The notes: a model not told the origin generated them from the letters alone. 64,000 bases of DNA from Treponema maltophilum ATCC 51939 (GCF_000413055.1 NZ_KE332518.1:265490-329489); one strand, 5' to 3'; positions 1-8,746 are shown, counted from the first letter of the stretch. Program-made: numbers and translations.

Positions 1-2
1 CT

Positions 3-1439
3 TTGGCCGACGGCTGGAATATCCGCATTTTTTTATTTTGCGGCCTGCTCGGTGCCTTGGTCGGTATGTTGTCCAAAACGGGTGCGGCGCAAGCGTTCGG
101 CGTATGGATGTCCAAAAAACTGAAAAGCGGCACCGCCTCGCAGTTTGCGACCTTTATATTCGGTCTGATTGTGTTTATCGACGACTATTTTAACTCGCTG
201 ACGGTCGGAACGGTTATGCGGCCTATAAACGATAAAAACAGGGTTGCCCGCGCAAAGCTTGCGTATATTTTGGATTCGACGGCCGCTCCCGTGTGCATTT
301 TGGCTCCCGTATCGAGTTGGGTCGTTACGGTTATGTCGATTGTGCGCAACGCCGAAGGCTTCGATAAATTGGGCATAAGCGATTTTGAATTTTTTATCCG
401 CGCCGTTCCGTATAATCTGTACGCGCTGACGACGCTTCTCATGGTGCTTGTGGTTATCTTTTTTAAGCGCGATTTCGGTCCGATGAAACGGTCGGAAACT
501 TTGGCAAAAGAAACCGGCGTGCTGTGGAATGAAAAAGTATACGGCGTTATTTCCGGCGATTTGCGTGACGAAAATGTTACGCGGGCAAAGCCGGCGGATA
601 TGTTGGTTCCCATTTTACTGCTCATCGTTTTTGCCGTCGCCTTTTTCCCGATTGTGTCGTGGATCAATGCCGTAGACGGCGAATCGATTACGAATTTGGC
701 GCAAGCCGCTTCGTCGATGAGTTTACGCGACGCTTTTAACAACACCGATTCTTCGTATGCGCTGTTTTACGCCATTATTTTTACGCTGCTTTTTACGTAT
801 ATTTACTATCTTGTGCGCCGCCTTATGAATTTAAAAGAAGCGAGCGAAGCCGTCCGCGACGGTATAAAATCGATGGTGCCGGCTCTTATTATTTTGACAA
901 TGGCATGGTCGATCGGAACGGTCATACGCTCTTCGCCTGCGGACGGCGGGTTGGGGCTGGGGCGCTACCTTTCGGAAACGGTTGTCGGAAGCGGCTTTCC
1001 GCTGTGGATTATACCCGGTATCGTGTTCGTGCTGTCGGCGCTTATCGCGTTTGCAACCGGCACTAGCTGGGGAACGTTCGGCATTATGATTCCGCTTGTT
1101 ATGCCGATTGCCGTCGGGCTTGTCGGCGATGCCGGATTAACCGGAGGCGCCGCTTTGAACGCCGTGTTTATCTGCGTTTCTGCCGTGCTGGGAGGTGCCG
1201 TTTTCGGCGATCATGCATCGCCCATTTCCGATACGACGATTTTGTCTTCGACGGGCGCCGCCTGTCCGCATTTGGAACACGTTGCAACGCAATTGCCTTA
1301 TGCACTCTTTGTAGCGGCCTGTTCTTTGGCCGGCTTTATCATCGGCGGCATCTTTATGAATCCGATTGCTTCGTGGGCAGCCGTTTTGATCGTCTTTACC
1401 GCCGGCATGATTCTTTTGCCGAAGATAAGCAAAGGCTGA
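3..1439 (+). CDS. NhaC/MleN-type Na+/H+ antiporter, 5' truncated by the window
   Basis: Inner-membrane cation/proton antiporter of the NhaC family. The frame is open from the window edge, so the start lies upstream and about 478 C-terminal residues are visible. Family hallmarks are FIDDYFNSLTVG at residues 58-69, GTSWGTFG at 353-360 and GDHASPISDT at 402-411; roughly ten hydrophobic segments alternate with short loops. The two adjacent Asp of FIDDYF and the GDHASP motif are the expected ion-pathway positions in the family. The TGA stop lies directly against the stop of a truncated PASTA fragment on the other strand, which I take to be the original convergent junction. Substrate (plain Na+/H+ or an exchange such as malate/lactate) cannot be decided. 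Confidence 0.85.
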   Translation: MADGWNIRIFLFCGLLGALVGMLSKTGAAQAFGVWMSKKLKSGTASQFATFIFGLIVFIDDYFNSLTVGTVMRPINDKNRVARAKLAYILDSTAAPVCILAPVSSWVVTVMSIVRNAEGFDKLGISDFEFFIRAVPYNLYALTTLLMVLVVIFFKRDFGPMKRSETLAKETGVLWNEKVYGVISGDLRDENVTRAKPADMLVPILLLIVFAVAFFPIVSWINAVDGESITNLAQAASSMSLRDAFNNTDSSYALFYAIIFTLLFTYIYYLVRRLMNLKEASEAVRDGIKSMVPALIILTMAWSIGTVIRSSPADGGLGLGRYLSETVVGSGFPLWIIPGIVFVLSALIAFATGTSWGTFGIMIPLVMPIAVGLVGDAGLTGGAALNAVFICVSAVLGGAVFGDHASPISDTTILSSTGAACPHLEHVATQLPYALFVAACSLAGFIIGGIFMNPIASWAAVLIVFTAGMILLPKISKG

Positions 1440-1868
1440 TTATTCCACGGTAAAGCGCCGTATTTCGTTGCCGGAAACGGTAAGAATGAGGCGCGTATTG
1501 TGCGGGACGGCATAAGGAATCGTCAGGCGGTTGCCGGTATGCTGCAGGGCGACAATGCTGTACGCGTTGCCTTCCGGTGTTTCCGCTTTCAGTTCGACGG
1601 GAAGAGCGTAGGGGTAGGGCGGAAGCCTTTCATCCAAGAGGCCGTATACAAGGTTCCCTTTCGGAGAATCGGGAATCGCGATAACGGCGTCTACGCGCGA
1701 ATAGGCAGGAAGGGTTTGCCGATTTCCGCTTTGTTTTTGCGATACAACCGTTCCCGCTTCCTGCCCTTCAGCCGGAAGCTGCGCGGTAAAGTTAAAGATG
1801 ATTTTGCTGCGGCTCATTTGCAGCAAAGTGTCGTTCAGCGAAAGCCCGACGATATTCGGAACGGGCAC
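1440..1868 (-). pseudogene. Detached C-terminal fragment of the PASTA membrane protein
   Basis: A 142-codon frame that matches the last 142 residues of the intact PASTA protein at 8747-9784 with one visible substitution (Glu for Lys after AEGQ). It has lost the membrane segment and the first two PASTA repeats, keeping part of the third and the C-terminal domain. A GTG could open it, 12 bp past the stop of the upstream permease gene, so read-through translation is possible, but no ribosome site is visible. It is best explained as the duplicated end left when the adjacent island integrated. Without a signal or membrane anchor a function is unlikely. Confidence 0.8.
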
Positions 1869-1877
1869 TTCTTCGCG
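1444..1877. repeat. Left copy of the 434-bp direct repeat flanking the island
   Basis: Bases 1444-1877 align without gaps to 8751-9184. By eye I count seven differences, all transitions, giving about 98.4% identity. The match begins at the last codon of the PASTA gene and stops abruptly at CTTCGCG; beyond it one copy runs into the island permease and the other into the rest of the PASTA gene. Confidence 0.92.
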
Positions 1878-1879
1878 TT

Positions 1880-2893
1880 TTAAGCGCTGCGTACGAATAT
1901 TTTATTTACGATTTCTTTTCCAAATAGCACTAAAATAATTATTGCTCCCCATGTTGCTGTTACTACGAAGGGATCCATTCTCATTAAATTAAATCCTGTG
2001 GAAATAACTTGTAAAATCATGGACGCCAGAACAGTCCCTGTTAATTTTCCAAATCCTCCGTTAGGATTTACGCCTCCTAAGAAGCTGGCGAGGACGGCTA
2101 TTAATAGGTATGAATCATAATAATTTGCCTTCACGGAATTCATTTGCCCTATCATAATTAAGCAACAAAAGAAGGCAAAACTTGCGGAGAAGATATATTC
2201 CCATATAATAATTTTGTCTATGTCGATATTAGAATATTTTGCAGCTATACTGTTTGCACCTGTCATGTATAGCTGTTTGCCGAAAACAGTTCGGTTTAAA
2301 ATAAAGTGCGAAATAAAAATAATGATTAATAATAAAAGAAGGGAGGTTGGTATACCGATTATTTTCCCGTTTCCTATAAAGGTGAGAGCAGAAGGGAACC
2401 CTGATATAGTATAGCCTTCTGTGATAACAAGGCTAAAACCTTGTAGAAGAGTCATCATTCCTAATGTTACCAAAATAGCGGGAATTTTCAGTTTTGCAAT
2501 CATAATTCCATTACAAAAGCCTATACAAATACATATTGCGAATCCGATAATAATTGCTATACCCAGCTGCATTCCGGTTGCTTCAGCCATATGTCCTTGT
2601 GTTGCTTTATTTAAAAGTAGGTATAACATTATTCCGTTAAAATTTGCATTTGCAACGATAGATAAATTTATACCACCCGATAATTCAGATACCATCATCC
2701 CAATTGCGAGCAAAGCAATCATGGGCATTTGATATGTCATTGCGCTTATATTATTAAGTGATATAAATTTTTTGCCATTGATTATTCCCATTAGGATGAA
2801 AAGCACAACAAATGTAATAATAAGCGAAAAATATTCTTCCGAACATAAATTCCTAAAAAAGTTATTTTTTCTCATAAAATTTGTCCTAAACAT
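1880..2893 (-). CDS. Ribose/AI-2-type ABC transporter permease (second permease)
   Basis: Integral membrane subunit of a CUT2-type sugar importer (RbsC/LsrD family), 337 residues with about nine hydrophobic segments. Family features visible are MPMIALLAIGMMVSELSGGI near the N-terminus, AKLKIPAILVTLGMMTLLQG in the middle, and ASFLGGVNPNGGFGKLTGTV near the C-terminus. It is the last gene of the island operon; its ATG overlaps the stop of the preceding permease gene as TAATG, so translation is probably coupled. Two different permeases point to an Lsr/Rha-type heterodimer rather than a plain ribose transporter. Its stop codon lies 12 bp before the PASTA remnant. Confidence 0.87.
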   Translation of the reverse strand: MFRTNFMRKNNFFRNLCSEEYFSLIITFVVLFILMGIINGKKFISLNNISAMTYQMPMIALLAIGMMVSELSGGINLSIVANANFNGIMLYLLLNKATQGHMAEATGMQLGIAIIIGFAICICIGFCNGIMIAKLKIPAILVTLGMMTLLQGFSLVITEGYTISGFPSALTFIGNGKIIGIPTSLLLLLIIIFISHFILNRTVFGKQLYMTGANSIAAKYSNIDIDKIIIWEYIFSASFAFFCCLIMIGQMNSVKANYYDSYLLIAVLASFLGGVNPNGGFGKLTGTVLASMILQVISTGFNLMRMDPFVVTATWGAIIILVLFGKEIVNKIFVRSA

Positions 2894-3900
2894 TAGTCTA
2901 CTTTTACACGGATTTTTCTGCGCTCTTGAGCCAATTCTTGAAGTGCATTTACTGCGATACTTAATAAAATGATTGCTCCAGTGAAAACATTATACCAATA
3001 TGAAGAAATCCTCAGTAATGTTAAACTGTTGCTGAGAATTGCGAAAAGCAGAACTCCAAGAAATGTTCCCAATACAGATCCTTTTCCCCCCGTAATCGAA
3101 GCTCCTCCCAACACAACGGCTGCTATTACAGCCATTTCTGTTCCGACAATTGAATTGGGAATAACAGTTTGTACAATTGACACATGAGCAATTGCAGCAA
3201 TACCTGCAATTGCACCGGCAAGACCATAAACGAATAATATTGTCTTTCGGATATTAATACCGACTCGTTCTGCGGCTACCGCGTTACCTCCTATAAGATA
3301 AACGCTTTTCCCTATAACTGTTTTGCGGAGTATAAAAGCAAGAAAAATTGATAAGCCGAGCCATAATACGGTTACTGTACTTAACCCGTACGTTGAGCCA
3401 TTCTCTGCTATTGCCGGGAGTATTTTTGCATTACTTAGCGGCCACAAATATGAAGGAATCTCGTATAAAAGCTTCCCCTTTGTAATAACATATAAGATAC
3501 CGTAAAAAAGATTTTGAGTGGAAATTGTTATAATAATTGCAGGCATTTTATAATGGTCTATTAAGAATCCATTGAATAATCCCAGCAGCGTTCCAGCTAT
3601 TATGGCTAAAAAAAAAGCAACAACTAAATTTCCTTGTATATGTTTTAGAAGTAGCCAGACTACTATATATTCACTTACTTGTGCGATTGCAGTGAAGGAA
3701 ACATCAAATCCGCCACTGATAATAACCAAAAGAACTCCTAAAGAGAAAATCCCAACAACCGTATAAGATTTTAATACATTACAAATATTCTCATACGTAA
3801 AAAAGCTTGGTACACGTAATGAAACGAAAACTACTAACGCTAAAATTATAATAAACAAAGTTGTTTCGCGTTTTTTTAGAATTACTTGAATTTTATTCAT
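2893..3900 (-). CDS. Ribose/AI-2-type ABC transporter permease (first permease)
   Basis: RbsC/LsrC-like membrane subunit, 335 residues. The N-terminal helix leads into the family signature around GIFSLGVLLVIISGGFDVSF; DHYKMPAIIITISTQNLFYG and AVVLGGASITGGKGSVLGTF follow at the usual places. The start ATG overlaps the TGA of the ATPase gene (ATGA) and the stop overlaps the next permease start, so ATPase and both permeases are made as a coupled block. It should pair with the second permease to form the channel. The sugar cannot be read from this subunit. Confidence 0.87.
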   Translation of the reverse strand: MNKIQVILKKRETTLFIIILALVVFVSLRVPSFFTYENICNVLKSYTVVGIFSLGVLLVIISGGFDVSFTAIAQVSEYIVVWLLLKHIQGNLVVAFFLAIIAGTLLGLFNGFLIDHYKMPAIIITISTQNLFYGILYVITKGKLLYEIPSYLWPLSNAKILPAIAENGSTYGLSTVTVLWLGLSIFLAFILRKTVIGKSVYLIGGNAVAAERVGINIRKTILFVYGLAGAIAGIAAIAHVSIVQTVIPNSIVGTEMAVIAAVVLGGASITGGKGSVLGTFLGVLLFAILSNSLTLLRISSYWYNVFTGAIILLSIAVNALQELAQERRKIRVKVD

Positions 3901-5423
3901 GTTTTATAACCTTTCATACTGTTTCGTTTTTGGTTTTCTAACAGGCTCTGTATATAGCTCTCATTTATTTCTTCTGACCTTTCTAACCTATGACGTATGC
4001 ATCCGTTTTGTAATATTAAAACGGTATGACAATTTGCAGTTATTTCCCTTATTTCATCGGAAATAAGAATAACGGACATTCCGGTTGCTTCTACCATTTC
4101 GTTAATAGTTCTAAACAAACCGGCTTTTGCCCCGATATCTACTCCAACGGTGGGGCCATCGAGTATAAGCACTTTTGGGTGCATTTCCAACCATTTCCCT
4201 AAGACTATTTTCTGCTGATTCCCACCTGAAAGAGTTTTTACCGTTTTGTACATCGAATCTGTTTTAACTTTTAGCGTCTTTATCCACTTATCAGCTGTGA
4301 GTGTAATTTTTTTTTCATCGATTAAACCGTTTGAAGCTTTAAAATTTTTTAGCATAGCAATACTGATATTTTCTCGCTGGGAGTAATTCATGATTAATCC
4401 TTGCGTTAATCGGTCTTCGGGGACATATGCTATACCATTCTTTACTGCTTGTTGTACATTTTTTATACAAACGGGTTGGTTATCAATAATAATTTGTCCC
4501 GAATCAGATGGAGCAATCCCGAACAAGGCTGTAGCTAATTCAGTTCTGCCTGACCCCAATAAACCGGTAATACCTAAGATTTCTTTTTTTCGCAATACAA
4601 AATTTATATTTTTAAAATTATTTTTTTTGCAAAGATTTTTTACTTCCAAAACTATGGGAGTATTCGGTTTTATATCTTTATCTGAATTTTTTGTATATAT
4701 AAGCGCTTGTCCAACCATAAGTTTTTCAATTTCAGGTATTGAGAGAAGATTTTTGTTGCGAGTAGCGATAAGTTTACCGTCGCGTAAAACGGAAATTTTA
4801 TCACAGATTTCCATAATTTCATCAAGTTTATGGCTAATAAAAATAACAGCTGTATTTTGTTGTTTAAGCTTATGAATAATAGAGAATAGATTGTTTATCT
4901 CTTCTCTCGTAAGAGCTGTTGTCGGTTCATCAAAGATTAGAAGTTTCGCCTCATTATTTAACGCTCGAGCGATTGCAACCAGCTGTTGTTTTGCGATCGG
5001 TAATTCTTCTACTAAATCATATAAATTAATATCTGCATCCAGCATTTCCAAAATATTTTTTATTTGTATAATATTCTGATGATTTGAATAAAGTTTTTTA
5101 CGTTTTGCAATCTGTGCACAAAGAGAAATGTTTTCTAAAACATTTAAATTAGGGAAAAGAGATAGATCCTGATAAATTACACTGATGCCATATAGCATTC
5201 CTGACAGCGGTCCGTAAGAGTGCACAACCTGCCCATGTATTGTAATTTTACCGGTGTCTGCGCGCAGTACCCCTGCTATAATCTTCATTAATGTAGATTT
5301 TCCGGATCCGTTTTCACCGACTAATCCGTGAACTTCTCCCAGTTCAACGGAAAATGAAACGTTTTCTAATGCCTGCACACCGTCAAAGCCTTTATATACA
5401 TTTTCTATTTTAATGAAATCCAT
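3897..5423 (-). CDS. Ribose/AI-2-type ABC transporter ATPase (RbsA-like, two nucleotide-binding domains)
   Basis: Cytoplasmic energy subunit with two fused ATPase domains, 508 residues, usual for RbsA/LsrA. Domain 1 has Walker A GENGSGKS at 36-43, signature LPIAKQQ at 141-147 and Walker B LLIFDEPT at 161-168. Domain 2 has the family's degenerate Walker A (GLLGSGRTE near 287-295), signature LSGGNQQ at 398-404, and LILDGPTVGVD near 419-429. In that last motif Gly replaces the catalytic Glu normally found in DEPT, so domain 2 is probably non-hydrolytic. A 192-bp gap with a strong hairpin separates it from the binding-protein gene. The ribosome site before the ATG is weak. Confidence 0.88.
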   Translation of the reverse strand: MDFIKIENVYKGFDGVQALENVSFSVELGEVHGLVGENGSGKSTLMKIIAGVLRADTGKITIHGQVVHSYGPLSGMLYGISVIYQDLSLFPNLNVLENISLCAQIAKRKKLYSNHQNIIQIKNILEMLDADINLYDLVEELPIAKQQLVAIARALNNEAKLLIFDEPTTALTREEINNLFSIIHKLKQQNTAVIFISHKLDEIMEICDKISVLRDGKLIATRNKNLLSIPEIEKLMVGQALIYTKNSDKDIKPNTPIVLEVKNLCKKNNFKNINFVLRKKEILGITGLLGSGRTELATALFGIAPSDSGQIIIDNQPVCIKNVQQAVKNGIAYVPEDRLTQGLIMNYSQRENISIAMLKNFKASNGLIDEKKITLTADKWIKTLKVKTDSMYKTVKTLSGGNQQKIVLGKWLEMHPKVLILDGPTVGVDIGAKAGLFRTINEMVEATGMSVILISDEIREITANCHTVLILQNGCIRHRLERSEEINESYIQSLLENQKRNSMKGYKT

Positions 5424-5551
5424 TTATCATTCCGCTTAATTATTATAATATTAAAGCAAAGACATACTGAACCCGTTTTAATATCTTGTCTTGTTGTCAA
5501 ACCAAAACTCTGTATTTCTTTCCAGCTAAATTTCGAAGTCATATAAATGGT

Positions 5552-5594
5552 ATACGTAGGGGCATTTGAAATTTAGTCAAACAGCCCTACGTAT
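5552..5594 (-). promoter_or_regulatory. Intercistronic stem-loop between binding protein and ATPase genes
   Basis: ATACGTAGGG at 5552-5561 pairs perfectly with CCCTACGTAT at 5585-5594. Inside a 3x3 internal loop, TTTGA at 5565-5569 pairs with TCAAA at 5577-5581 around a 7-base loop. There is no clean U-tract after it on the minus strand. Position suggests it stabilises the binding-protein message or partly terminates, making the importer genes less expressed than the binding protein, as is common in such operons. Confidence 0.65.
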
Positions 5595-5615
5595 TTATCT
5601 TATCTACAGTCAAAG

Positions 5616-6596
5616 CTAAAAATTGTACTTGTCACAGTTATTTTTATCAACAATCAACGGATTATTAAATAAAATATTCATCCCCTTGATTACGGGTGTT
5701 CCTAAACCTGGGATTTCTAAACCATTTTTAATCTCGGCTCGTTTACCATCAAGAATCATTTTCGCAATATAGACCATTGCATACGAAGCATCACCGGATG
5801 ACCAGAGAACGGCCATATCAACTGACCCATCTTTTAAGAAAGGCGCGATTTCAAGAGGGCTGGTTGTTCCGATGACACATATTTTATCATTGAGCCCTTT
5901 TTCACGTATGGCTTGACCTGCCCCAGGGGCTCCTTGACTTCCGAATGCCAAAATAGCTTTGAGATCAGGGTATACCGTCAATAGTTCCAGTGTTTTTTGG
6001 CGGGCGGCATTTCTATCTTCAGAAACGGGAAATTTACTATCCACCATAATCAAGTTTGGATATTTCTTTTTCGCGAGAGTGATTGCTGCATCTGCCCAAA
6101 TATTATGAGCCGGTACGGTCAGAGATCCTACATAAATTGCGTATTTTCCACTCGTTCCCGATATTTTAACCATCTCTTCAAGCATCCGCTCTCCGAATTT
6201 AACGTTATCAATCATCTCTATGTCAAAATCTGCTTCCGGTTGATTCGGTGACTCATGAGTAAGGACAACGATTCCCTTTTCTCTGGCACGCTTAAATGCC
6301 GGTATACATGAATTAGCATCATTGGGGACAACAAGAACCGCATTGACTCCCTGATTAATGGCATCCTCAATAATTCTTACTTGTTGTGCTTCGTCCGCAG
6401 CAGCCGGTGCTTGCATATAAACTTCTGTATTAAATTCTTTGCCCGCTTTTCTTGCATCAGCATCATAAGGTTCAAACCATGCCGATTTTAATTTAGGAAT
6501 AGTAACCATTGTGTAATCAGCCTTTTCTCCCTTTCCGCCAGCAAAAATACACACACCCATTGATAAGACTGCGAAGATTGTAATAAATCTTTTCAT
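5616..6596 (-). CDS. Periplasmic sugar-binding protein, LsrB/RhaS-like
   Basis: Solute-binding protein of the importer, 326 residues. A signal peptide (MKRFITIFAVLSMGVCIFAG) precedes two type-I periplasmic lobes. The frame MVTIPKLKSAWFEPY, the segment INQGVNAVLVVPND, and the C-terminal ILFNNPLIVDKNNCDKYNF resemble LsrB and RhaS. The residues that contact AI-2 in LsrB are mostly changed: the Asp in WDSD is Glu in HESP, the Asp-Gln pair before NQW is Ala-His, and the APDAN Pro/Ala are Phe/Ser. The ligand is therefore probably another sugar. A good AGGAGG lies 6 bp before the ATG, and the gene has its own promoter. Confidence 0.85.
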   Translation of the reverse strand: MKRFITIFAVLSMGVCIFAGGKGEKADYTMVTIPKLKSAWFEPYDADARKAGKEFNTEVYMQAPAAADEAQQVRIIEDAINQGVNAVLVVPNDANSCIPAFKRAREKGIVVLTHESPNQPEADFDIEMIDNVKFGERMLEEMVKISGTSGKYAIYVGSLTVPAHNIWADAAITLAKKKYPNLIMVDSKFPVSEDRNAARQKTLELLTVYPDLKAILAFGSQGAPGAGQAIREKGLNDKICVIGTTSPLEIAPFLKDGSVDMAVLWSSGDASYAMVYIAKMILDGKRAEIKNGLEIPGLGTPVIKGMNILFNNPLIVDKNNCDKYNF

Positions 6597-6666
6597 TAGA
6601 AACCTCCTTATAAAAGTCTTTGCCTAATTTTTAATAATTACGAATGCAACTGTGATCATTAAAATA

Positions 6667-6695
6667 ATTCTACCATGGAAAATTTAGGCTGTCAA
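6667..6695 (-). promoter_or_regulatory. Sigma-70-type promoter of the binding-protein/transporter genes
   Basis: On the minus strand TTGACA (6690-6695) and TAGAAT (6667-6672) are separated by exactly 17 bp. The start lies about 65 bp downstream behind AGGAGG. It would allow transporter expression apart from hxlAB. Confidence 0.7.
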
Positions 6696-6757
6696 CATTA
6701 TTTAAGTGTATATCAATATTACTAATACAATACTTACAGAGTAGAAGACTATTGATA

Positions 6758-7324
6758 TTATTCCAAATTGGCATGCCTTATCATAAGTTTTTTATTACTG
6801 TCTTCTAGAGAATATTTATCAGCAATGGAAAGAATGATCGTGTCGCCGGTTAATAAGACGCTTTGTTCAAAAGTAGCGGAACCGAGCTGAATAGAAGACT
6901 TTACACTCTTATCATTTTTTGTCGTTGCAGCGGGGATATGAATGATAATATCCGCAATAGTTCCGATAGGAGAATCGGGAATAGCCGTAATCAGAGCTAA
7001 AGTTGCTCCAATTTTTCTACATTTTCCTGCAATAGCCACAAGTGTTTCTGTTTTCCCGCTCCCCGATGCGATAATTAATAAATCTTTTTTTGTTATTGCA
7101 GGAGTGACTGTTTCTCCTACAACATAGGTAGTGAGTCCCATATGCATTAAACGCATGGCAAAAGCCCGAATCATTAACAACGAACGTCCCGCACCAGCTA
7201 CAAAAATCTTATCTGATTTTAAAATATGATCCTTTAATGAAGTCAGCTGTTCCCATTTTAGTGCAGAGAAAGTCGTTTTTAATTCTTCTAAAATAGAAAA
7301 TAGAATTTCCTTTTCATTTTTCAT
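6758..7324 (-). CDS. hxlB: 6-phospho-3-hexuloisomerase (SIS domain)
   Basis: Cytoplasmic isomerase interconverting D-arabino-3-hexulose 6-phosphate and fructose 6-phosphate in the ribulose monophosphate route. The 188-residue protein is one SIS domain of usual length. GAGRS at 44-48, SGSGKT at 87-92 and FEQ at 152-154 match the sugar-phosphate-binding and catalytic elements of the PHI family (the usual Pro-Met-Gly before FEQ reads Gln-Leu-Gly). The start overlaps the hxlA stop as ATGA, so the two enzymes are translationally coupled. Another SIS ketose-phosphate isomerase is conceivable, but the pairing with HxlA makes PHI most likely. Confidence 0.83.
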   Translation of the reverse strand: MKNEKEILFSILEELKTTFSALKWEQLTSLKDHILKSDKIFVAGAGRSLLMIRAFAMRLMHMGLTTYVVGETVTPAITKKDLLIIASGSGKTETLVAIAGKCRKIGATLALITAIPDSPIGTIADIIIHIPAATTKNDKSVKSSIQLGSATFEQSVLLTGDTIILSIADKYSLEDSNKKLMIRHANLE

Positions 7325-7947
7325 TTCATGGCCTCCTTCATATTAAGAACGGCTGTACGGATATCCGGGGCACTATATAAAGCACTCCCCGCAATGATAA
7401 TCTCCGGTTTTTGTATCACATAAGAATGGAGTGTTTTAATTCCGATTCCTCCTGCTACGGCTACCATGTTTCGCGGAACAGAAGCAAGTAATTCATGCAG
7501 ATCTCCTATAGGGGTTCGTCCGCTTTTTTGCATATCGACACCTGTGTGTACCCCTATATAATCAATTCCTAAGTCTATTAACTCAGCCGAACGCCCTCGT
7601 ATATTTTTTATACAAATTAAATCAGCCAGTACTTTGCGGCCGTATGCATGTGCAGTTTCCACTACCTCTGCAATAGTTGTATTGTCTGCAAAGGCTAATA
7701 CTGTCATGATATCGGCTCCGCTTTCACATATATTTTGTGCTTCAATTTTACCGCCATCGACTATTTTGCTGTCAGCCAATACACATAAATCAGGGTATTT
7801 TTCTTTTAGTTTTCGTACAGGGGATAGACCTTCTTTTATGATAGCAGGAGTACCTATTTCAAAGATATCAATTATATCATAAATTCCCTTTGCGATCTCT
7901 AAAATCCTTGCAGTGTCGGTAATATCCACAGCGATTTGTAATTTCAT
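7321..7947 (-). CDS. hxlA: 3-hexulose-6-phosphate synthase (OMPDC superfamily)
   Basis: Aldolase joining formaldehyde to ribulose 5-phosphate, or running backwards to release both; cytoplasmic. The 208 residues form one TIM barrel. Active-site residues fall at the expected positions: D8, E30, the DxKxxD motif D59-K61-D64, D109 and H134 in VHTGVDMQ. VHTG.DxQ separates hexulose-phosphate synthase from ketogulonate-phosphate decarboxylase (UlaD), its closest relative. It is first gene of the operon, with AGGAGG 5 bp before the ATG. No sugar kinase is present, so how imported sugar would reach this phosphate-using enzyme is open. Confidence 0.82.
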   Translation of the reverse strand: MKLQIAVDITDTARILEIAKGIYDIIDIFEIGTPAIIKEGLSPVRKLKEKYPDLCVLADSKIVDGGKIEAQNICESGADIMTVLAFADNTTIAEVVETAHAYGRKVLADLICIKNIRGRSAELIDLGIDYIGVHTGVDMQKSGRTPIGDLHELLASVPRNMVAVAGGIGIKTLHSYVIQKPEIIIAGSALYSAPDIRTAVLNMKEAMK

Positions 7948-8121
7948 TTTTCCTCCTAATCAGTATCTACGAGAGTCTTTAAAAAGTTTTTTATTATATT
8001 AAAGCTTTTATTGTTTCCAGAATATCACAATATGTCACAACACGCAACAAAATATATTAAATTATCTGAAACATGCAATGAGAGGAGGTATTGTCGAAGG
8101 TAAGCTTGAAAAAAACTTTAC

Positions 8122-8150
8122 TTGACTTTTTTATTTTTCATGCCTATCAT
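8122..8150 (+). promoter_or_regulatory. Promoter of the VOC gene
   Basis: TTGACT (8122-8127), 17-bp spacer, TATCAT (8145-8150). Transcription would start near 8157 and leave a leader of about 70 bases before GGAG and the ATG. Confidence 0.65.
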
Positions 8151-8229
8151 GAATCGACATCGGATGTTACCCAAAACTTTAGTTTTCGGACGCTTCCCTT
8201 GATTTAATATTTCAATTTGAGGAGAACTT

Positions 8230-8733
8230 ATGATGCAAGCTGATTTTCTAAATCAATCTATTGGGCAGATTGGTTATGTAGTTGAAAATGTAGATGCAAC
8301 TATTAAGGCTTACTATGAAAAATTTGGAATGGGCGGATGGCATATCTATACATACGGGCCACCACTTTTGAAATTTATGAATTATAAAAATAAGCCTATA
8401 ACATATAGAGCTCGGATTGCTTTGGGGTATTTTGGAAATACCAGAATAGAACTTATCCAAAACTTAGAAGGACATACAATCTATACCGACTTCATAAAGA
8501 AACACGGATATGGAGTGCAGCACCTCGGTATTTATGTTAAAGATATTCAAAAAGCTTTAAAAAATGCCTTTGATGCCGGGTTTTCAATTATTATGGAAGG
8601 TGGCGGTTTCGGTCTTGATAACGACGGACACTTCGCATATCTAGACACCGAAGATGTATGTGGTATTACATACGAACTGATTCAACGTCCTTTACGTCGG
8701 CATGAGCCAGAAGCGATTTTCCCTTCGGCATAA
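8230..8733 (+). CDS. VOC/glyoxalase-superfamily metalloenzyme
   Basis: Small vicinal-oxygen-chelate enzyme, 167 residues, with two beta-alpha-beta-beta-beta modules. Candidate metal ligands are Gln in QIGYVV, Glu in RIELIQ, His in QHLGIYV and Glu in TYELIQ, the pattern of methylmalonyl-CoA epimerase and glyoxalase relatives. It is transcribed away from hxlA across a 282-bp divergent region with its own promoter and a GGAG site; a second ATG follows the first at once. By context it may process a product of the imported sugar or a reactive aldehyde. The reaction cannot be named from the sequence. Confidence 0.75.
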   Translation: MMQADFLNQSIGQIGYVVENVDATIKAYYEKFGMGGWHIYTYGPPLLKFMNYKNKPITYRARIALGYFGNTRIELIQNLEGHTIYTDFIKKHGYGVQHLGIYVKDIQKALKNAFDAGFSIIMEGGGFGLDNDGHFAYLDTEDVCGITYELIQRPLRRHEPEAIFPSA

Positions 8734-8746
8734 TAATATCTTGCCC

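Noticed and set aside
5616-6596. Calling the binding protein LsrB and the operon an AI-2 uptake system
   Set aside because: Overall resemblance is real, but most AI-2 contact residues differ and there is no LsrK, LsrR, LsrF or LsrG homologue; HxlA/HxlB take their place.
7321-7947. 3-keto-L-gulonate-6-phosphate decarboxylase (UlaD) as the identity of hxlA
   Set aside because: VHTGVDMQ and the LADLICIKN strand follow the HPS pattern, and an isomerase of the HxlB type is coupled to it.
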